The translations under genes were made by a program, and so were the position numbers. A stretch of DNA of 49,312 nucleotides from positions 1-49,312 of the forward strand of contig DATCKN010000030.1 in NCBI GenBank assembly GCA_036562185.1, in the 5' to 3' direction. Within the stretch, counting starts at the first letter, position 1, and each line of letters begins with the position of its first letter. Shown piece after piece: positions 44,777 to 49,312 of the stretch. The notes beneath the pieces were generated by a model that worked only from the letters and a program-made list of their open reading frames with translations, did no database searches and was not told the DNA's origin. The DNA is from Thermoclostridium sp036562185 (GTDB lineage Bacteria > Bacillota > Clostridia > DSM-8532).

Positions 44777-47056
44777 TCATCCTTTTTTTAACAAAGTAAT
44801 TAAACCCTCGATGTATTTTCCGTTTGCCAAAGCCAAAAGGCTTTTGAATATGTTTCCCTTTATACCGCCGGAAATCTGAATGCTGCGAATAGGACTGCCC
44901 ACACTGGATTCTATAATCATACGGTACTCAGGCGTACCTGGTTTAGCACCTTTCGAAACCACCTTTTTCACATACCGGTAAAGAGCACTCATAACCAGTG
45001 AGTATTCTTTCATCTCCGCAATTGTATCGTTCATTGTAAATCTGCCTTTTTGAACGGTATACGGCACATATTTTCTTCCGAGCATCATCTCCCACTGTTC
45101 CAATGATGGTGACCCTTTTGGCTTTTCGTACCATGATCCCGGTTGCCAATCGGGTATTTTCACCTGTTTGCCCGATTTTTCAATAAACCCTGCAACCATA
45201 AGTTCATCGGGATTACCGCCGACAAGAACCGTGTATTTGCCCGGCGGAACCTTCCATCCGTTGTCCCAGACAGCAAAGCAGCGCTCATCCAGGGTAAAGC
45301 TTATTTCCTTGCTCTCCCCTGGCTTTAGATGAACTTTTGCAAAGCGTTTCAACTCCCGAACAGGACGGTGAATCCCATCCTGTGGCGGTGCAACGTAAAG
45401 CTGCACCACTTCAGACCCCGGGCGATTACCTGTATTGGTTACCGTAATGCGGACGGTTTCACCATCGATCTGCGGATTTGAACAGGTAAATTCTGTATAG
45501 CTCAAGCCGAAACCAAATTTCCAGCGCACAGGAATACCAGCCTTATCATAATAGCGGTAGCCGACATAAATGCCTTCGCGGTACTGGCCGTCTCTCTGCG
45601 GGTAATAAGTTGCCGACGGACAATCACTGTATTTTACAGGCCATGTCTCGGCAAGCTTTCCAGAAGGATTGGCCGTGCCATACAGCAGGTTTCTCACTGC
45701 CTCGCCGCCTGCCTGGCCCGGCAGACCCATATATAGTATTCCCTTGACCTTGTCAGCCCACGGCGTTTCTACCGGTGCACCGCAGAACAGTACCACCACC
45801 GTGTTAGGATTCCTGTCTGCTGTCTCCTCAATCAGTTTTATGTGCTCCTGCGGCATTTCCATGTTATCACGGTCAAAGCCCTCGCTCTCGTACTCCGGGG
45901 GCAGTCCGGCAAACACCACAGCCACATCTGCGTCCTCAATGCTTACGCTGTTTTCAAGCACTTCAGCAGGATTAACCAGCCTGGTCGGGTTAATATGGCT
46001 TGAACCAGATCCCTGGTATCGCATGTTTTTCGCCATATCACCAACAACGGCGATTTTCTGCCCTTCTTTAAGAGGCAGAATATTATTTTCGTTTTTCAGC
46101 AGCACCGCGCTCTGCTCGGCGGCGATGCGTGCCAGTTCGTGATGGGCATTATAGTCACATAAGGTTCTGTTCTTTAATGCTTCCCTGGCCTCAAGCACCA
46201 GCTTTTTTACACGTTGCACGCTTCGGTCAATATCTGCTTCATCCAAATCTCCCCGGGCAACAGCGCCCAGGACATCCTGCTCCATATAACTGCTTCCGCC
46301 GGGCATATTCAAGTCACATCCAGCTTTGAAGGCTTCTATTCGGTCATGCATTGCGCCCCAGTCGGTTACAACCAGCCCTTCAAATCCCCACTCATTCCTT
46401 AAAATATCAGTGAGCAGTTCCCTATTATCACTGCAGTAGACACCGTTTATTTTGTTGTAGGCGCACATCACTGTTTTCGGTTTCCCTTCTCGCACTGCAA
46501 TCTCAAAAGGTGAAAGGTAAATCTCTCTCAATGTCCGATCGTCGAGTATGGAGTCTGAACTAAGGCGCCTGAACTCCTGGTTATTGCATGCAAAATGCTT
46601 AAGGCATGTTCCGATACCCTTTTTCTGAGCATTTTTTATGAAACTTGCAGCCATTTTCCCAGCCAGGTACGGATCCTCGGAAAAGTACTCAAAATTTCGC
46701 CCGCATAGCGGATTTCGCTTTATATTTACCCCGGGACCGAGGAACAAACCCACGCCCTGGTCAGCTGCTTCTTCGGCGATGGCAGAACCAATTCTGCCGA
46801 TCAATTCCACATCCCAGCTGCAGGCCGTTGATACAGCCGCAGGGAAACACGTAGCAGGCCTTGAATCGTTTACGCCCAGGTAATCCTTATGGTTTCCCTC
46901 CTGTTTTCGCAGCCCGTGTGGCCCGTCGCACATAAACATTGACGGGATACCATACTGCGGAAATTCTTTCGTTTCCCAAAAGTTTTTGCCCTCACACAGT
47001 GCTATTTTTTCCCTAAGCGTCATACAATCCTGCAACCTTTCTGTTAATAATAGCAT
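44777..47056 (-). CDS. GH3 beta-glucosidase, cytoplasmic
   Basis: The 759-residue enzyme should hydrolyse beta-glucosides such as cellobiose. It has no signal peptide. The TIM barrel carries the nucleophile Asp232 in GLVVTDWGAMHD and the substrate motif KHF (153-155), the second domain has an ESEGFDR block holding the probable acid/base, and a fibronectin-III-like domain (about 540-625) ends in LDERCFAVWD. A long tail (about 640-759) follows. No strong ribosome site precedes the ATG; ATG 47023 is an alternative. The gene looks GC-richer than its flanks, which suggests transfer. Confidence 0.92.
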   Translation of the reverse strand: MLLLTERLQDCMTLREKIALCEGKNFWETKEFPQYGIPSMFMCDGPHGLRKQEGNHKDYLGVNDSRPATCFPAAVSTACSWDVELIGRIGSAIAEEAADQGVGLFLGPGVNIKRNPLCGRNFEYFSEDPYLAGKMAASFIKNAQKKGIGTCLKHFACNNQEFRRLSSDSILDDRTLREIYLSPFEIAVREGKPKTVMCAYNKINGVYCSDNRELLTDILRNEWGFEGLVVTDWGAMHDRIEAFKAGCDLNMPGGSSYMEQDVLGAVARGDLDEADIDRSVQRVKKLVLEAREALKNRTLCDYNAHHELARIAAEQSAVLLKNENNILPLKEGQKIAVVGDMAKNMRYQGSGSSHINPTRLVNPAEVLENSVSIEDADVAVVFAGLPPEYESEGFDRDNMEMPQEHIKLIEETADRNPNTVVVLFCGAPVETPWADKVKGILYMGLPGQAGGEAVRNLLYGTANPSGKLAETWPVKYSDCPSATYYPQRDGQYREGIYVGYRYYDKAGIPVRWKFGFGLSYTEFTCSNPQIDGETVRITVTNTGNRPGSEVVQLYVAPPQDGIHRPVRELKRFAKVHLKPGESKEISFTLDERCFAVWDNGWKVPPGKYTVLVGGNPDELMVAGFIEKSGKQVKIPDWQPGSWYEKPKGSPSLEQWEMMLGRKYVPYTVQKGRFTMNDTIAEMKEYSLVMSALYRYVKKVVSKGAKPGTPEYRMIIESSVGSPIRSIQISGGIKGNIFKSLLALANGKYIEGLITLLKKG

Positions 47057-47164
47057 CCAGATTTTTTTATGGTATATCCGGTAACTTCAACGCAATTCTC
47101 AATTCAGGATAACTAATTTCTTAGCCCAATACCATGCAGATTTGAAATTGAATATTTTTTATAA

Positions 47165-47217
47165 AAGAAAGCTTTGCCGCTTCATTGAACCGATTTAAAA
47201 TAATTAATCAGCGGCAA
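47165..47217 (-). terminator. Possible terminator after the small Na+-decarboxylase-signature gene
   Basis: On the minus strand TTGCCGCT (47210-47217) pairs with AGCGGCAA (47174-47181) across a 28-base AT-rich loop; a T-rich stretch (GCTTTCTTTT) follows. The loop is long, so the call is tentative. Confidence 0.4.
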
Positions 47218-47314
47218 CCATTATTCACCGGCAAATCAGAGCATAAAACCTGTGCCAATACATATGGATTATGTATTTCACTGCCATTTGTATTTTATAT
47301 CCATGTATGAAATA

Positions 47315-47611
47315 TTAATTATAGCTTTTCTTATATCTTGCAAAAATAAGGTATATGATTCCCAAAACAGCCGGCAGGGCAAAAGCAGCAGTTATCCAGC
47401 CGGAAGGAATACTTCCTGACACGAAGATTGCCGTCGGCCCGTCTGCACCGCCAATAATCCCTGTTGAGCCTGCATCTGTTGTATTAACATTGAATCTGCT
47501 GGATAAGAACGTTTTCAGCAGCAAATCAGAAAATGCGCTGATTAAGGCTAATACAGCAAATATAACAGTAAATACGGTAACAACCTTAACCTTTAATGAT
47601 TTTCCTTTCAT
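47315..47611 (-). CDS. Miniature membrane protein with Na+-translocating decarboxylase beta signature
   Basis: The 98-residue protein has two membrane helices (about 9-32 and 70-92) joined by a loop that holds GIIGGADGPTAIFV at residues 51-64. This is the hallmark of oxaloacetate/glutaconyl-CoA/methylmalonyl-CoA decarboxylase beta subunits, which are about 370-430 residues with many helices. The Asp57 equivalent is Na+-related in OadB, as I recall. Only one fifth of a beta subunit is present, yet the frame is intact, so it is more likely a distinct small protein than a decayed gene. No decarboxylase partners are in the window. Confidence 0.75.
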   Translation of the reverse strand: MKGKSLKVKVVTVFTVIFAVLALISAFSDLLLKTFLSSRFNVNTTDAGSTGIIGGADGPTAIFVSGSIPSGWITAAFALPAVLGIIYLIFARYKKSYN

Positions 47612-47748
47612 ACCTGCTTACTCCTTATTTCTACGTACTTCTATTTATTGGTATATGGCATTATAACACATAAATTTCTTATAAACCATATAAACTGCAA
47701 GAAATAACCATGCGTGTTTATCCATTCATATAGCTGAAGCCTTAATGT

Positions 47749-48198
47749 TTACTCATTTTTTATCTCATTATCTCTTTTTTCTTCCCAAAGCCGGATACGT
47801 TCTTCAAAGCTCACTTCCTTGTGTATTTGGTGAAGCATCCATTGATAACCGAAAGTATCAGCAAAAATGGCATTTGACAGGCCGAAATCAGGCATTTCCG
47901 TCACAGGCTGAATCTCCGTGCATCCGGCACTTATCGCCTTTGAAAATGTTTCTTTAATATCAGGAACCAATATATTGAACCAGATGGTATTGGGTTTATC
48001 TGGCTCCGGTGCTTTTAGCCCGAAGTTCGGGTTTTCATCAAGCATGTGGAAACGTACGCCATATAATGTAAAAACAACTTCATTTTCGCCTTTGGGAAAG
48101 CCCGTAACTTCAACGCGCTCAATTTCGAATATTTTTTCGTATAGTTCCAGTGCTTTCAAACTGTCTGATACAACCATATCAATTTCCACGCCAACCAT
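47749..48198 (-). CDS. VOC-family protein (glyoxalase/PhnB-like)
   Basis: This 149-residue protein has the vicinal-oxygen-chelate fold: two beta-alpha-beta-beta-beta repeats (about 3-65 and 68-125), with KALELYEKIFEIERVEVTG early and IFADTFGYQWMLHQIHKE at the end. The PhnB-like arrangement lacks an obvious enzymatic marker; substrate and metal are unknown. GAGGAG precedes the ATG. Confidence 0.83.
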   Translation of the reverse strand: MVGVEIDMVVSDSLKALELYEKIFEIERVEVTGFPKGENEVVFTLYGVRFHMLDENPNFGLKAPEPDKPNTIWFNILVPDIKETFSKAISAGCTEIQPVTEMPDFGLSNAIFADTFGYQWMLHQIHKEVSFEERIRLWEEKRDNEIKNE

Positions 48199-48240
48199 AT
48201 CAGGAGACTCCTCATTAAAATATTTTTCTGCTTCTTAATA

Positions 48241-48856
48241 TTATCCAATATCAATTGATTCTATTTGTATAATTTCGTTTTCAATTACATTAAAAGTAAA
48301 CCGGCCACTGAACACTTCCCCGTTTGTCATGGTCCAACGAAAATCTACAATCACTGTTTCCGAATCTTCCCAACCGGCGATTTCAAAATATGGATCAGAC
48401 CGTTCTTCCTGTGGTTTCTCACTATCGCCAAAATATGAAGCAATCTCTTCCATTTCAGGCAATGATATTGATTTTTTCTCAATTACATCAACAATAATAC
48501 TTTTGCCCCTTATGCGTCCTGTATAGTAAATCCCGGTAAATTTACTGTCAGGTGACCATGTAAAACTTACTGAATAACCTCCGGGGTTCATTTCCCAGAT
48601 TACCTCGTCAGATTACCTCGTCATCGACAACATTCAATATACGAATACCTTCATACGGGAAAAGGCCGCCTGCTGTAACATCAGTAATTGCTCCATAAGC
48701 TTCGGCACGGTATTTCCCATCAGGAGAAACTGAAATGACGGATTCGTTCTTGGCTAAATCAGAAGCAACTGCATCATTCCCTTTTGAGCAACCTGTAATT
48801 AACAGAACAGTTATAAACGTGACTAATAGAATATTGCTTTTTCTAATAAATATCAT
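48241..48856 (-). pseudogene. Lipoprotein gene split by a 13-bp tandem duplication
   Basis: A lipoprotein gene begins at ATG 48856 (AGAGGGG upstream), with a signal peptide and lipobox LLITGC, then SVSPDGKYRAEAYGAITD. The frame ends in TGA inside a duplicated 13-base unit (48596-48608 and 48609-48621). The downstream frame (to 48241) continues the same protein: MNPGGYSVSFTWSPDSKFTG to IIQIESIDIG. Removing one unit restores a 201-codon frame (616 minus 13 is 603 bases). The repeated SPDGK/SPDSK blocks suggest a propeller-like sensor. The function is unknown. It is broken here unless slippage or recoding restores it, or it is an assembly error. Confidence 0.85.
48596..48621. repeat. 13-bp tandem duplication
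   Basis: CAGATTACCTCGT occurs twice in a row, and the next two bases (CA) continue the period. It introduces the frameshift in the lipoprotein gene. Confidence 0.95.
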
Positions 48857-49067
48857 ATTGAACCCCTCTCTGCAATATCTTCGGAAATTGTTTGATATAA
48901 TTAACAACTGCGTATTCTCATGCAGTATTTGCCCTATATTGTGAAATACATTACTGTTGATTCCGGCAACATACCCACGTTTGCTCAACCGTTTACCTTT
49001 ATTTTACAACATATTATCACTAAAAACATCGATAATTTTATGTTACCGTTCTTAAATACGTGACCAT
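48857..49067. other. AT-rich intergenic region upstream of the lipoprotein gene
   Basis: I see no supported gene here. The frame that extends upstream of the lipoprotein ATG lacks a ribosome site before its own start. Confidence 0.4.
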
Positions 49068-49259
49068 CTATCCATGAATCTGCACATCGACAGCATTATC
49101 CTCACTTCTTACTTCATACCGTTTTTCGGGCTTTCGGTACACATTCACCACATGATGGCTTATTGAGAATAAGTTGTCCTCTATGTAGCTCTTGCTTCCG
49201 CTGGTAGTATGAAAACACCGATACATAAACAGGATCTTGATAAATATGGCAAAAGCCAT
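49068..49259 (-). CDS. Doubtful short ORF at the window edge
   Basis: The 63-residue frame ends VRSEDNAVDVQIHG and has a protein-like C-terminal half (FSISHHVVNVYRKPEKRYEV), but an in-frame stop lies just before its ATG and no ribosome site is convincing. A second minus-strand frame (49114 to beyond 49311) is open to the window edge and reads VRFTLPERVFNVINGFCHIY. They may be two halves of one frameshifted gene that begins outside the window. I recognise neither. Confidence 0.25.
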   Translation of the reverse strand: MAFAIFIKILFMYRCFHTTSGSKSYIEDNLFSISHHVVNVYRKPEKRYEVRSEDNAVDVQIHG

Positions 49260-49312
49260 TTATGACATTAAAGACTCTTTCCGGTAACGTGAATCTTACA
49301 GTAGATTTAAGC

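Noticed and set aside
1..49312. tRNA, rRNA, CRISPR arrays, transposases, prophage
   Set aside because: I looked for T-loop and acceptor-stem patterns, spaced direct repeats, and transposase or integrase motifs and found none that hold up.

Overview
The window reads as one chromosomal segment of an anaerobic, endospore-forming, low-GC Firmicute of class Clostridia. The evidence is a V-type (not F-type) ATPase operon in clostridial gene order, several sporulation genes (a YaaH-like GH18 enzyme, a 50-residue SASP, YtxC, a Tgl-type spore-coat transglutaminase), a PucR/CdaR-type regulator, MinCDE with MreBCD, and intracellular GH42 and GH3 glycosidases. It resembles plant-fibre degraders of the Acetivibrio/Thermoclostridium type, but that placement is inference. 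I see no rRNA, tRNA, CRISPR array, prophage or insertion sequence.

Layout. 1-3272: the end of a GH18 spore-type glycosidase with its terminator, an AT-rich spacer, then a DnaD-like primosomal protein and a DnaC/DnaI-like helicase loader. 3295-3981: bioY behind a promoter embedded in a BirA-like operator. 3990-12485 (minus strand): a methyltransferase, a small SASP under a forespore-type promoter, CtpA-type protease, an M23 murein hydrolase next to ftsX-ftsE, a PucR-family regulator, ytxC preceded by a 40-codon ORF, and tgl. 12596-14703 (plus): a YtrA-type GntR repressor, ABC ATPase and ABC permease with an autoregulatory operator. Then pepT (minus) and an FAD oxidoreductase (plus). 17654-26444 (minus): the nine-gene V-ATPase operon H-I-K-E-C-F-A-B-D with a good promoter; its ring subunit carries a complete sodium-binding residue set. 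26770-32586: GH42 beta-galactosidase, a membrane diguanylate cyclase, and a divergent pair of unknown genes (an acidic Cys-containing protein and a beta-propeller-like protein). 32595-40183 (minus): the cell-shape and division block maf-mreB-mreC-mreD-mrdA-minC-minD-minE, ending in a methylglyoxal-synthase homologue with an altered active site. 40494-49312: mecA, then on the minus strand galU, a GT39-like membrane glycosyltransferase, a LysE exporter, an ACT protein, a GH3 beta-glucosidase, a miniature protein carrying the Na+-decarboxylase beta signature, a VOC protein, and a lipoprotein gene broken by a 13-bp tandem duplication.

How it works together. The mre/min/PBP2 block and the ftsEX/M23 block cover elongation, division-site placement and septal wall splitting. 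The V-ATPase, with Na+-type ring residues, suggests a sodium economy. The sporulation genes are scattered singly. The sugar genes are intracellular glycosidases without transporters beside them.

The strongest candidates for a second look are the miniature decarboxylase-signature protein (47315-47611), the degenerate methylglyoxal synthase (32595-32999), the 13-bp duplication (48596-48621), the operator-embedded bioY promoter (3295-3374), the three-half-site GntR operator (12615-12662), and the divergent unknown pair (30198-32586). I did not find a clear, wholly new multi-gene system.
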